A DNA stretch of 64,000 nucleotides, from the NCBI GenBank assembly GCA_003116995.1, contig BDSL01000096.1:248001-312000 (forward strand). The letters run 5' to 3'. Positions 45,565-56,431 of this stretch are shown here, one piece after another. How positions within the stretch are numbered: position 1 is the stretch's first letter; each line of letters opens with the position of its first letter. Source of the stretch: Yamagishiella unicocca. Lineage: Eukaryota; Chlorophyta; Chlorophyceae; Chlamydomonadales; Volvocaceae. A program made the translations under genes and the position numbers. The notes beneath the pieces are model-generated. The model was not told where the DNA came from. It worked only from the letters and a program-made list of their open reading frames with translations, and did no database searches.

Positions 45565-48125
45565 GGTGAAGGCGAGGGCGGCGCCGGGCTGGGCGGCGCC
45601 GGGCTGGGCGGCAGCGGCTACGGCGGCTGTTGCGAGGGCGGCGCCAGGCTGGACGGCGCTGGGCTGGGCGTCTGCAGCGACGGTGGCGAAGGCGAAGGCG
45701 GCTGCGGCGAGGGCGGCGCCGGGCTGGGCGGCTCAGGCGACGTCAGCTGAGGCGAGGGCGGCGCCGGGTTGGGCGGCTCGGGCGACGGCGGCTGCATTGA
45801 GGGCGACGCCAGGATGGGTGGCTCAGGCGACGGAGGTGAAGGCGAGGGCGGCGGCGGGCTGGGCGGCTCAGGCGATGGAGGTGAAGGCGAGGGCGGCGCC
45901 GGGCTGGGCGGCTCAGGCGACGGCGGCTCAGGCGACGGCGGCGCAGGCGAGGGCGGCGCCGGGCTGGGCGGCTCAGGCGACGGCGGCGAAGGCGAGGGCG
46001 GTGCAGGAGAGGGCGGCGCCGGGCTGGGCGGCTCAGGCGACTGCGGCTGAGGCGAGGGCGGCGCCGGGCTGGGCGGCTCGGGCGACGTCAGCTGAGGCGA
46101 GGGCGGCGACGAGAGAGCTGAGGCGAGGGCTGGGCGGCTCAGGCGACGGCGGTGAAGGCGAGGGCGGCGCCGGGCTGGGCGGCGCCGGGCTGGGCGGCTC
46201 AGGCGACGGCGGCTGTTGCGAGGGCGGCGCCAGGCTGTGCGGCGCTGGGTTGGGCATCTGCAGCGACGGTGACAAAGGCGAAGGCGGCGAAGGCGAGGGC
46301 GGCGCCGGGCTGGGCGGCTCAGGCGACGGAGGTGAAGGCGAGGGCGGTGCAGGCGAGGGCGGCGCCGGGCTGGGCGGCTCAGGCGACTGCGGCTGAGGCG
46401 AGGGCGGCGCCGGGCTGGGCGGCTCGGGCGTCGGCGGCTGCATTGAGGGCGACGCCAGGATGGGCGGCTCAGGCGACGGAGGTGAAGGCAAGGGCGGCGG
46501 CGGGCTGGGCGGCTCAGGCGACGGAGGTGAAGGCGAGGGCGGCGCCGGGCTGGGCGGCGCCGGGCTGGGCGGCTCAGGCGACTGCGGCTGAGGCGAGGGC
46601 GGCGCTGGGCTGGGCGGCTCGGGCGACGGCGGCTGCATTGAGGGCGACGCCAGGATGGGCGGCTCAGGCGACGGAGGTGAAGGCAAGGGCGGCGCCGGGC
46701 TGGGCGGCAGCGGCGACGGCGTCGAAGGCGAGGGCGGTGCAGGCGAGGGCGGCGCCGGGCTGGGCGGCTCAGGCGACTGCGGCTGAGGCGAGGGCGGCGC
46801 CGGGCTGGGCGGCTCGGGCGTCGGCGGCTGCATTGAGGGCGACGCCAGGATGGGCGGCTCAGGCGACGGAGGTGAAGGCAAGGGCGGCGGCGGGCTGGGC
46901 GGCTCAGGCGACGGAGGTGAAGGCGAGGGCGGCGCCGGGCTGGGCGGCGCCGGGCTGGGCGGCTCAGGCGACTGCGGCTGAGGCGAGGGCGGCGCCGGGT
47001 TGGGCGGCTCGGGCGACGGCGGCTGCATTGAGGGCGACGCCAGGATGGGCGGCTCAGGCGACGGAGGTGAAGGCAAGGGCGGCGGCGGGCTGGGCGGCTC
47101 AGGCGACGGAGGTGAAGGCGAGGGCGGCGCCAGGCTGTGCGGCGCTGGATTGGGCGTCTGCAGCGACGGTGACAAAGGCGAAGGCGGCGAAGGCGAGGGC
47201 GGCGCCGGGCTGGGTGGCTGCGGCGACAGCGGTGCAGGCGAGGGCGGCGCCGGGCTGGGCGGCTCAGGCGACGGAGGTGAAGGCGAGGGCGGCGCGGGTC
47301 TGGGCGGCGCCGGGCTGTGCGGCAGCGTCGACTGCGGCTGTTGCGAGGGCGGCGCCAGGCTGGGCGGCGCTGGGTTGGGTGTCTGCAGCAACGGTGGCAA
47401 AGGCGAAGGCGGCGAAGGCGAGGGCGGCACAGGGCTGGGCGGCTCAGGCGACTGCGGCTGAGGCGAGGGCGGCGCCGGGCTGGGCGGCTCGGGCGACGGC
47501 GGCTGCATTGAGGGCGACGCCAGGATGGGCGGCTCAGGCGACGGAGGTGAAGGCAAGGGCGGCGGCGGGCTGGGCGGCTCAGGCGACGGAGGTGAAGGCG
47601 AGGGCGGCGCCAGGCTGTGCGGCGCTGGATTGGGCGTCTGCAGCGATGGTGACAAAGGCGAAGGCGGCGAAGGCGAGGGCGGCGCCGGGCTGGGCGGCTG
47701 CGGCGACAGCGGTGCAGGCGAGGGCGGCGCCGGGCTGGGCGGCTCAGGCGACGGAGGTGAAGGCGAGGGCGGCGCGGGTCTGGGCGGCGCCGGGCTGGGC
47801 GGCAGCGGCGACTGCGGCTGTTGCGAGGGCGGCGCCAGGCTGGGCGGCGCTGGGTTGGGTGTCTGCAGCAACGGTGGCAAAGGCGAAGGCGGCGAAGGCG
47901 AGGGCGGCACAGGGCTGGGCGGCTCAGGCGACGGCGGCTGAGGCGAGGGCGGCGCCGGGCTGGGCGGCTCGGGCGTCGGCGGCTGCATTGAGGGCGACGC
48001 CAGGATGGGCGGCTCAGGCGACGGAGGTGAAGGCAAGTGCACGGCGGGCTGGGCGGCTCAGGCGACGGAGGTATAGGCGAGGGCGGCGCCGGGCTGGGCG
48101 GCGCCGGGCTGGGCGGCTCAGGCGA
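45565..48125. repeat. ~2.5-kb segment, right copy of 34250-36810
   Basis: Same order of variants as the left copy at offset 11315, with a few substitutions. The preceding ~1 kb (44540-45540) instead matches 32164-33170 at offset 12376, so this part of the array is a mosaic of at least two donors. Confidence 0.8.
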
Positions 48126-49073
48126 CTGCGGCTGAGGCGAGGGCGGCGCCGGGCTGGGCGGCTCGGGCGACGGCGGCTGCATTGAGGGCGACGCCAGGAT
48201 GGGTGGCTCAGGCGACGGAGGTGAAGGCGAGGGCGGCGGCGGGCTGGGCGGCTCAGGCGATGGAGGTGAAGGCGAGGGCGGCGCCGGGCTGGGCGGCTCA
48301 GGCGACGGCGGCTCAGGCGACGGCGGCGCAGGCGAGGGCGGCGCCGGGCTGGGCGGCTCAGGCGACGGCGGCGAAGGCGAGGGCGGTGCAGGAGAGGGCG
48401 GCGCCGGGCTGGGCGGCTCAGGCGACGGCGGCTGATGCGAGGGCGGCGCCAGGCTGTGCGGCGCTGGGTTGGGCATCTGCAGCGACGGTGACAAAGGCGA
48501 AGGCGGCGAAGGCGAGGGCGGCGCCGGGCTGGGCGGCTCAGGCGACGGAGGTGAAGGCGAGGGCGGTGCAGGCGAGGGCGGCGCCGGGCTGGGCGGCTCA
48601 GGCGACGGAGGTGAAGGCGAGGGCGGCGCCGGGCTGGGCGGCGCCGGGCTGGGCGGCTCAGGCGACTGCGGCTGAGGCGAGGGCGGCGCCAGGCTGTGCG
48701 GCGCTGGGTTGGGCGTCTGCAGCGACGGTGACAAAGGCGAAGGCGGCGAAGGCGAGGGCGGCGCCGGGCTGGGCGGCTGCGGCGATGGAGGTGAAGGCGA
48801 GGGCGGCGCCGGGCTGGGCGGCTCAGGCGACAGCGGCTGCGGCGAGGGCGGCGCCGGGCTGGGCGGCTCAGGTGGTGTGGTGGTGGGAGCAGGTGGTGTG
48901 GTGGTGGGGAGCAGGTGGTGTGGTGGTGGGGAGCAGGTGGTGTGGTGGTGGGGAGCAGGTGGGGGTAAGGAGTGGTGGGGCGGGTGGGGGGAAGCCTCCA
49001 GCAGCGAGTAGAGCCGTGGCGTTTGTGTTTCTTCACTCGGCAGCAGCGAACTGTAGGAGGAGAGGGGTGCCAT
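48030..49073 (-). other. ATG-initiated ORF leading into the P-P-S-P-x repeats
   Basis: On the minus strand an ATG at 49073 opens a frame beginning [19 protein letters not shown]. It passes a His/Pro-rich section from the GGTGGTGTGG minisatellite and then enters the P-P-S-P-x repeats in phase, until a frame break near 48030. The left inner repeat has the same beginning at 20947 but runs into unrelated DNA. There is no hydrophobic signal sequence. This is the best candidate for a 5' end of an array-encoded protein, but weak. Confidence 0.22.
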
Positions 49074-50333
49074 CCAGGTCCTCGTGTTGCCCCCTTGCTC
49101 CGTCCTGAATCCAAATGACGACCTCTGCAGATAGCTCCGTCAGACAGCTCCGTCCTGGGTGGCGGGCGCAACGTAGTGAGCGGTTGATGGGGGCAGCAGC
49201 CTATGCCGCACGTGGACGGCACGCGCCTGCCGTACGTGCAGCCGGCGGGCAGTGAGCTGGAGGCGATGGTGGAGGTCCAGCGGCATGTCGGCTGTCAAGT
49301 AGCGACGGAGGCGGATACGGGCTGGCAGTGGTGACCACGACGTTGGTTAGCGGGCGGCGGCGGCACCTGCCGCCGCCAGCTAGACCGGCGAGGTGGAGCT
49401 CTCTTGTACGGTAACCTGCGACACGCCAGGTGCGCTCCCAAGTTCGTAGCGCAGTACTCGTACGTAGCTGATGACGTAGGGTGGGCGGGCTCGGGCGATG
49501 CAGGGCGGGCGCGGGGCAGGGGTGCAAAACGACCCCCCCGGGGGTAGGGGGGTGGAGGAGGAGGGTGCATGTAGCAGTAGTTGGTGGCGGTTCATCTTAG
49601 CGACGGTGGTCGAATATAGGCGCGAGGGTCGGGCGACAAATGTAAAGTAGGGTATACAGGTATGTAAAGCAGGGTACACAGGTGACGGCAGCAGTGGTAG
49701 GTTCTACGTGGCCAGGGTCGGAGGGGCCGGGAGAACGGGCGGAGCAAGGCATCCGCTGCACCGAAGGCTGGATTACACGGCTGTGAGGAAGCAGGCTGCT
49801 GAAGACAACCGGCTGTAAACATATGGCTGGGGGGCTGGACGTACGCTGAAGGGCTGGCTGAGCGGTGCAGCAGACACCTTGCCCCACCCGATCCTCCACG
49901 ACACCCGCGCGAGGTGCGAGCGAGTCAGAGCGCGCTCTGTCACCATGCAAGGTAGCGAGCAGCAACAGGCGGTATCCTACTATTTGTGGCACCCAAATCC
50001 GGCCTGACGACGGGCTGCTGCCCAATAAGCGTAGGTCGGTGCCCGGACCCGCCTTTGCCGCGGGCCTGCATACCGGTACCCTGCCCTCGCTCACCTACCT
50101 GCTGCAACTGATCACTAGAATTCCAGGGAGACTAGGACGGCTGCTGGCGACACTTGAGAGTGCGCCGCTGCCGTACACCACATGGGGTCCTACGGGAGGA
50201 AGGGGGAACGCGGCGGGGCAGGGGAGGGGAGCGAAAGAACGACTCAGCACCCGAAGTACCAGCAGAGAGGAAATGCGATGCGATGTGTCCCATCGAAACA
50301 CACAAAACACCTCACAGAGGCAGGACCAGCCGA
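48871..50333. repeat. Inner 1.46-kb direct repeat, right copy
   Basis: Directly abuts the right end of the minisatellite, in the same orientation as 20788-22245. It has four GGTGGTGTGGTGGTGGGGAG-type units instead of two and lacks a ~31-bp insertion present on the left. Otherwise it appears nearly identical, including the 43-codon ORF at 49203-49334. Its end passes straight into the 243-bp satellite. Confidence 0.9.
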
Positions 50334-50953
50334 TGGCGGAAAGTACGGCTGCCAGGTAAGCGAGCCTAGCCTCCCAGACGGCTGCTGGCGGCACTTAAAG
50401 AGTGCGCCGCTGCCGTACGCCACATGGGGTCCTACGGGAGGAAGGGGAAACGTGGCGGGGCAGCGGAGGGGAGCGAAAGAACGACTCAGCACCCGAAGTA
50501 CCAGCAGAGAGGAAATGCGATGCGATGTGTCCCATACAAAACACATGAAACACCTCACAAAGGCAGGACCAGCCGAAGGTGGAAAGTACGGCTGCCAGGT
50601 AAGCGAGCCTAGCCTCCCAGACGGCTGCTGGCGGCACTTAAAGAGTGCGCCGCTGCCGTACGCCACATGGGGTCCTACGGGAGGAAGGGGAAACGTGGCG
50701 GGGCAGCGGAGGGGAGCGAAAGAACGACTCAGCACCCGAAGTACCAGCAGAGAGAAAATGCGATGCGATGTGTCCCATACGAAACACATGAAACACCTCA
50801 CAAAGGCAGGACCAGCCGAAGGTGGAAAGTACGGCTGCCAGGTAAGCGAGCCTAGCCTCCCAGACGGCTGCTGGCGGCACTTAAAAGAGTGCGCCGCTGC
50901 CGTACGCCACATGGGGTCCTACGGGAGGAAGGGGGAACGCGGCGGAAGAGGCA
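50138..50953. repeat. 243-bp satellite, ~3.4 tandem copies
   Basis: The landmark TGCGCCGCTGCCGTAC begins at 50161, 50403, 50646 and 50890, a period of 242-244 bp. The period is a multiple of three, so minus-strand frames continue from unit to unit (222 codons open at 50244-50912). The first, most diverged unit is the end of the right inner repeat. The left inner repeat has one unit. Confidence 0.92.
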
Positions 50954-52368
50954 ATGAGTTAGGGACGTTACGAACACTCATTTTAGTTTTTGAGCATTAC
51001 ACGACCAGGTTGGCTGGGCTTCAGGTATGCAGACGTTGTCAACCACGTCAACCACCTTTACACACAACTCCTTACAAGTGTAACAGTTGGACGTGCACTG
51101 ACCAATACGAGGTGTAGTGTGCCTTCATAGGAGGACGAATCAGCATGGCAAGGATAGGCCAAAAGGACGGAGGTCACCTCAGCTGTACCGGCGTTCGACT
51201 GCGGATTGAGCCTCCCGCGACATATATGAGGCTCAGAGAGCCAAACGCATTAGGTCGTATGCTGATACCGGTATGATCGATCCAGGAGCTTGAGGCTCGA
51301 ACCAGCTCGAACCACTCAATGGAATGGCGAAGTGTTGTGCACGCATACTGTCTGCCATAGGTTGTGCACGACAGCCATGGCGTAGAGCGCATGTAGTGTG
51401 TACCTGTGTAAGTAATGCGTGAATTGAATCTTGTAACGTTAGAGTCGCTAGCAGCGCATGCATGCCACAAGCCAGTGTGCCTTGCAACACATTAACGACG
51501 ACAGCAGCTAACGTGCGAGGCGACATCAATCCACCATTGAAGATAGGACGGCTTATGGGTACTCTTGCCGTCGAGCGTGGTTAAAGGTGAGCTAGCACCA
51601 TCTTGCAGAATCCGAGTGCGCAAGATGGCTTATCGCCAAGCAACCTCACCTCTGTCCACTATGAGTGTAAGATGCACGCCGAGTCTGCGTCCCAAACAGC
51701 GACGATTTACTGTTGAACCGGGTGCCTGTAGTTGGGCATATGGGCAAGGCAGGATTTTGCGTTCAGCTTAATCCAATCACGTATAAACCAAGTAACAGCA
51801 ATCCATGGCCACTATATATCTATACCTATGGTCAGAGCATATGCGGCGGTATGTTTGGGACTTTCTTGCGAGCATACGACAACAACTGCCGTTAGGTCAC
51901 CCTCAGATCCAATGCCTTCATAGATGTTGGTGGCGGTCACACATGACAGGAATACTCAAACAATTCGTCTAAGTATTTCCTGGCGTTATGGCTCTAAAAC
52001 TCTCTCCACTCGCTCTCACGGTCCCGGGAACTGGCGTCCCAAAGTGTTGACAGCAATCTTTTGGCTCCCTTGGGTACCGCAATAAAGATCTCGACGCGGC
52101 GGCACTTGGAGGTGAACAAGCAAGTAATAACTCAGTGCGCCTTCCGAAAAATCAGATCCATAGCAGCAGATGCAGCATTTCGAACATTTTTTTGCGAAGC
52201 GTTGCGCAAACAGTGCATGACGTGTAACATGCCGAAGAGGGTGGCCTCCAGCAAAACCAAACAATTCTTCCTCAGTAACACAGTCGACAATGCCAAAGCG
52301 CACACCTAACACGCCCACAATCGCGCCCTTCCCGCCCTTCCTCGCGCTCGTGGCTTTCCGTGGCTATA

Positions 52369-52401
52369 TATGGGGGCTCTCCTAAAAGAAAAGCCCCCAT
52401 A
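52369..52401. repeat. 10-bp perfect hairpin, 13-nt loop
   Basis: TATGGGGGCT (52369-52378) pairs with AGCCCCCATA (52392-52401). Isolated; no neighbouring gene explains it. Confidence 0.6.
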
Positions 52402-54170
52402 GGGCCCACGATCGCTGCTGGCTCCCAAGTGTTCCGCCAGCACCCGGTGCATCTAGGTAGCCGTCACGGTTTAAAATGACGTAGACGTGGTTTGCTACAG
52501 GGTCCGGGGTCGGCACCACCATCGCAATCGCCTTGCTTGTCATCGTCACAACCGCTGCTAGCTGATGACGCCAGGTCTGTCCCGTGGTGCCGCGGCCAAC
52601 GGCCCAACGCCGTGGTCCTACCGCCACCACCGCCACGACCACCGGCGAGGCTCCTGCGCCGGCCTGCTGACATCTTGGGCTTTCGTACCTGCTGTGAGAG
52701 TCGGTCGCCGCTGACGCCGACATGACTGCGGCGCAAGCCGTCCTTGGCGGTTGCTTGGTGGTGTCCACGCCGACGACGTAATCCGCCCCGCGGAGGCCAA
52801 GCCAACGCACCGTGGAAACATGAAACCCGACGGGCTGCCCGTATGGGTATGTACTATTGTGCCGTACACTTCGCACCAAACCATTCCCGACCGGGGACTG
52901 CCCCTTCGTCCTCGGACCGCCCGTCTGTCCCTGGACTGCCTGGCGTCCTCACCGATCAATGCTTAAGAGGAAATGGCGTTGATAAACGCCGTCATCCGGT
53001 GAAGTCTAAGTCCCCTCCCAACTTGTTTCCAAGAGGCGCTTGCCCAGTCCAACCCTTGCAACTCACTATCCTGGTATGTTGTATGTTTCGACCACGATGC
53101 TGCCCTTGGATCTGCCAGCTGCATGGTGGCTTTACGTAAAGACGGGCTCACGCGACAGCTGCAGGGTGTCCCACGTGCTGCCTCGGACCATATAGCCCAC
53201 ACTCTTTTGCGCCCCCCAAAGCTGTCGAAACCGGCTGGTACGGTACGGTAAGCCATGTCGCTAGCGTGTCATGCCCATCCTCCGCCTAACCTCGTAGCTC
53301 TTGAGTCCACAATCCAGTCGCTGCTCTCACCGTCCCCAGCGTCCCTGCAACCTTGCACATGTTCACGCAGTGGCACAGCCCCGAAGTGCACCTCGCACCA
53401 AACTAGCAGAAGTGGGACTGCCCGTTCGTCCCGGGACTGCTCGGCGCCCTCACGAGTCTCTATCCCCGAACAATGTGTGAAGAAGAAATGGCGTTGGTAA
53501 CCACAGTCATCCGGTTGTGCGGTCTGGTTCCCTCCCACATTATTTCCACCTGGCGCTTGCCCAGTGCAACCCATGCAACTCCCCTCCCAGCTGATGTTTT
53601 CAGGATGCGATGCTGCACAGGGGTTTCGACCTGCCGTCCAATCCCCTCGCTACACCCCTCCCACCCGGCAGCACCCCCAACTCCAAGGTTTCCTTGCTGC
53701 CCCGCATGCAGTCCCCACCTGCGGCTTCTTGTTTTCCAAGGCAAGGCGGCGCCAGCCCGGCTCCAAGGCCCATGCGCTGAGTGTTCAAGCCCAGAGCCCA
53801 GAAATTAGTGACGCATTTACATGTCGCATATTTGCCGCAAAGCCTCTCCCCAAGCAAGATTGCCTGCATATCGTGAAGATGGTATCCTTATTGGCCGGAC
53901 TTTGCCAAGGCGCAGATCCCAGGCACATGAACGTCATCATCCGCACAGCCAATGAAACAAGGTAAAACAGAGGCCGAAAACTACCCGTCTTAACGCGTCA
54001 GGATTTAAGAGCCCTCGCGACCTGTGCCTTCATAGTACTAATTTGGAGCAAAGCTTCGAAAGCGTGTGTATGGCCATACGGTTCAAGTGCGCAGTTTGGC
54101 CATGAGTATGTCGCAGGGATTTTGGCCGGCAGCTCCAGAACCTCGTTAAAACACAGGGATTGTGTTTTAA

Positions 54171-54218
54171 CCCTCGACATAGATGCAATGTAAACCCTCG
54201 ACATAGATGTAATGTAAA
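54171..54218. repeat. Two copies of a 24-bp unit
   Basis: CCCTCGACATAGATG(C/T)AATGTAAA is repeated twice head to tail, with one base difference between the two copies. It lies ~190 bp left of the right outer repeat, in DNA with no recognised gene. Confidence 0.8.
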
Positions 54219-54411
54219 CCTTAACGTAGGCAACTGGGCGTGTTGCTTTTCTTTGGCGGCCTCGAATGCATCTTGGCATCTGGAAAGGTAAGCGCTCCAC
54301 GGTGGCCGAAGCAGCTGCCTGCTCCTATCTTTTAACAACTTATGGACGTTGGCTGCATCCAATGCTCGCCTTCCTTGCAAATCTGCCGTCGGAACGCAAC
54401 GGCGCCACAAC

Positions 54412-55101
54412 CATCTTAGCGGTACAACATGCGTCTTCAACTCCCGTAGACGCATGTCTTCAACAGTCGAAGACGCTATGTCTCCAACAGTCGAAGAACG
54501 TCCTTCAAATTTAACACCAAACCATTTGCCTCAAACAACGCGTAATTGTGAAGGACTGCAAGCACCCAGAAACTAGGCTCAACTGGTGCATGGGTCCTCC
54601 ATTCCTCCGGAACCTTTGGAACCTCCACGAAACTTTCTGAAGCCATCAGGCTCTTGTTTTTCAATTTTGAATTTGAGATGGCAACCAAGACACCGGTTCC
54701 CTTTTCTTCCAGAGAAAGAACTCGAGGCTATCGTGGGTCAGGCCAGGCGACGTCACGCCAGCCAACTCAAGCAGAAGATCCGTGAGAACTCGGCGGCGGC
54801 GGGGGAGCTGGGTCTCAATTTTGTCGAGGGGGTGCTCCGCTGCAGCGCCCGCCGCTGGCCAGCCCCTGCGCGATTCCGCCGACGGTGGCCCCTCTGGCCA
54901 GGCGGCGGGGTGCTCCGCTGCAGCGCCCGGCGCTGGCCAGCCCCTGCACGATCCCCTCGAGGGTGTGCCTGCTGCTGTCGAGGATGTGTCTTCTAGGGTC
55001 GAAGGATTGAGGCGTAGACACTGCTACACTCGCCAGGATTGCAGAGCACACAGGCATTGTCTGTTAAGTATGGGCTTCAACCCATCCATCCATCATTGTT
55101 G
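54412..55101. repeat. Outer 690-bp direct repeat, right copy
   Basis: Same length and orientation as 18184-18873 with scattered substitutions. It carries the same acceptor-like CTTTTCTTCCAG and the exon-like EKELEAIVGQARRRHASQLK reading. In the small minus-strand ORF shared by both copies, the three differences noticed near its 3' end all change amino acids. That argues against selection on that frame. Confidence 0.85.
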
Positions 55102-56147
55102 GGCAGGAACCACACCGCTCCAGGCGTGCACCTTCACTATCAGTTACCGTTACCTTCCCCTTGATAATCGCCAGGGCATGTTCTCCCGTGCCCTGTTGAA
55201 CAAAGGCCTCCTGTCGCCTGTACAAGAGGCCCCCTCCGAATGCCTCATGTACGGCTTCTTCCATTCCGCTCCCATCCCCATCGCCCGACAGCACTGCCAT
55301 TGCCTTTCGCAGGGCTTCAGCCCTGGACCGCATGTTGCGGCTCTTGTGCTCGTAAAACAGAGTCATATAGGCTGTTGTATTACGGTACCAGTTAGGCCTG
55401 TCAGTCTCCCTTGCCTACTCGCTGCTTACTTCCTCTTACTTATCTTTACATCACTTAACCTTACTTACTCTTGCCGACCGGAGTCTTATCTGGCCGTAAC
55501 TAACTTAACTGCATCTTACTTGTGGTTCGACGTTACTGAACGTCGACCCACGGGGCTTCGCACCTCTGCGTCGCCGTGACACTTGTCGCTGGTAGAAGTC
55601 TCCGTGACTTCCGTCTTACTTGTCGATCGGTTGGTACCTAGCGGTCTTCGCCTGACGCTGACTGTAGCGGGTTCGCCGGTCGTGCTGTAATACCGCCCGC
55701 CAGCGGAGCACTTCGTTCAAGCTTACCTTCCGCACTTCGCCCAACCGGTAGTTATCTCTACCACCCATAAGGACTGGTGGTACAACATAGGCAAGGTGCT
55801 TCCGTCGTTTTCCTCCCAAACATTTAGGCTTTACGCCCTACGTCATTTACGGTCGCAAAGGTCTATTACGCCGTAAGTTCCAACCCCTAATAATAAGGAG
55901 TGGACCGACTTGTAGGCGTTCTTGTCTCATCTGAAGAATTCGCGGCTGATGTGAAGAGGGCGGGGTGAAGGGTGTTGCATCCGGGTCGCGTGCCAGCGGA
56001 TAAAAGGGGCACTCTGTATCCGTAGGTGAGGAGCGGCCTCCTTAGCGGGTTGATGCATGCCCCCGCTGCAACACCGTCAGCGGGTCGCCAGGCCCTCGGC
56101 CAGTAGGGGGCAGTTCACCATGTAGAGGCAGCATAGGTAATGCCTAG
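55102..56147. other. AT-richer intergenic block before the XPC gene
   Basis: From about 55360 to 55900 the text is unusually rich in CTTACTT-like motifs and contains TCGACCCACGGGGC, distantly like the intronic element. It may be a decayed transposon. No ORF with motifs and no terminal repeats were recognised. Confidence 0.4.
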
Positions 56148-56154
56148 TATAAAA
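56148..56154 (+). promoter_or_regulatory. TATA box candidate for the XPC/RAD4 gene
   Basis: TATAAAA lies 278 bp before the proposed start codon. Transcription would begin near 56180, giving a ~250-nt 5' UTR. It is the best TATA match in the upstream region. Confidence 0.4.
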
Positions 56155-56431
56155 TGCACCTTTCAGAAGAAGAAAGTCGTGTGCTTTGCGTGCAGGGCAC
56201 CTCCCCGAGGACCTCCGCATGTTGTACTGCCGCAGCACGACAGCCAAGTGCGCCGCACACACAGCACCTTCAGAGCGACCGTTGTACCTGCCGCGCTAGT
56301 TCCATGCTTGTGTTAAGCTGCCACGACGCCGACTTTAGCAGGCAAAGGATAATGAGACAACTGCCTTTCCAAAAGTGGCTCGCTAAGCTCGTCGCGAAGC
56401 AATAGCCGAAACACTGTAAACGAGAAACGAT

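Larger units (their letters stand above)
22259..48870. repeat. 26.6-kb minisatellite, 15-bp unit, HRGP-like coding potential on the minus strand
   Basis: The whole tract is built of 15-bp units such as GGCGAGGGCGGCGCC and GGGCTGGGCGGCTCA. Because 15 is five codons, all frames stay open for long stretches. On the minus strand one frame reads P-P-S-P-x, with x mostly Ala, Glu, Ser or Gln. This is the pattern of volvocine extracellular-matrix glycoproteins (pherophorins and relatives). Recurrent variants ([20 protein letters not shown]) mark larger units of hundreds of bases to several kb. At 13 sites a ~61-bp linker introduces a stop and a one-base frame change. No signal peptide or cysteine-rich pherophorin domain is seen at either edge, so coding status is open. 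It could be the repeat region of one or more giant wall proteins, a decayed gene, or a non-coding satellite. Confidence 0.9.
50954..54411. other. Lower-GC intergenic spacer right of the satellite
   Basis: No gene recognised. Contents seen are a diverged direct repeat (52850-53065 against 53385-53590, sharing GGCGCTTGCCCAGT and nearby text), a 10-bp hairpin at 52369-52401, and a 24-bp tandem pair at 54171-54218. A 165-codon minus-strand ORF (52382-52879) has no motifs. Confidence 0.5.

Noticed and set aside
22259..48870. CRISPR array
   Set aside because: There are no unique spacers. Units are contiguous 15-mers in a eukaryotic, intron-bearing context.
52369..52401. Rho-independent terminator
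   Set aside because: A stem-loop is present, but this is nuclear eukaryotic DNA, no T-run follows, and no gene precedes it.
18184..55101. Outer repeats as LTRs of one giant retrotransposon
   Set aside because: No TG...CA ends, no target-site duplication, no primer-binding site, and no gag-pol ORF between them.
56154..56405. 83-codon ORF just upstream of XPC
   Set aside because: Its ATG overlaps the TATAAAA box, so it would lie before the transcription start. No motifs and no conservation evidence.
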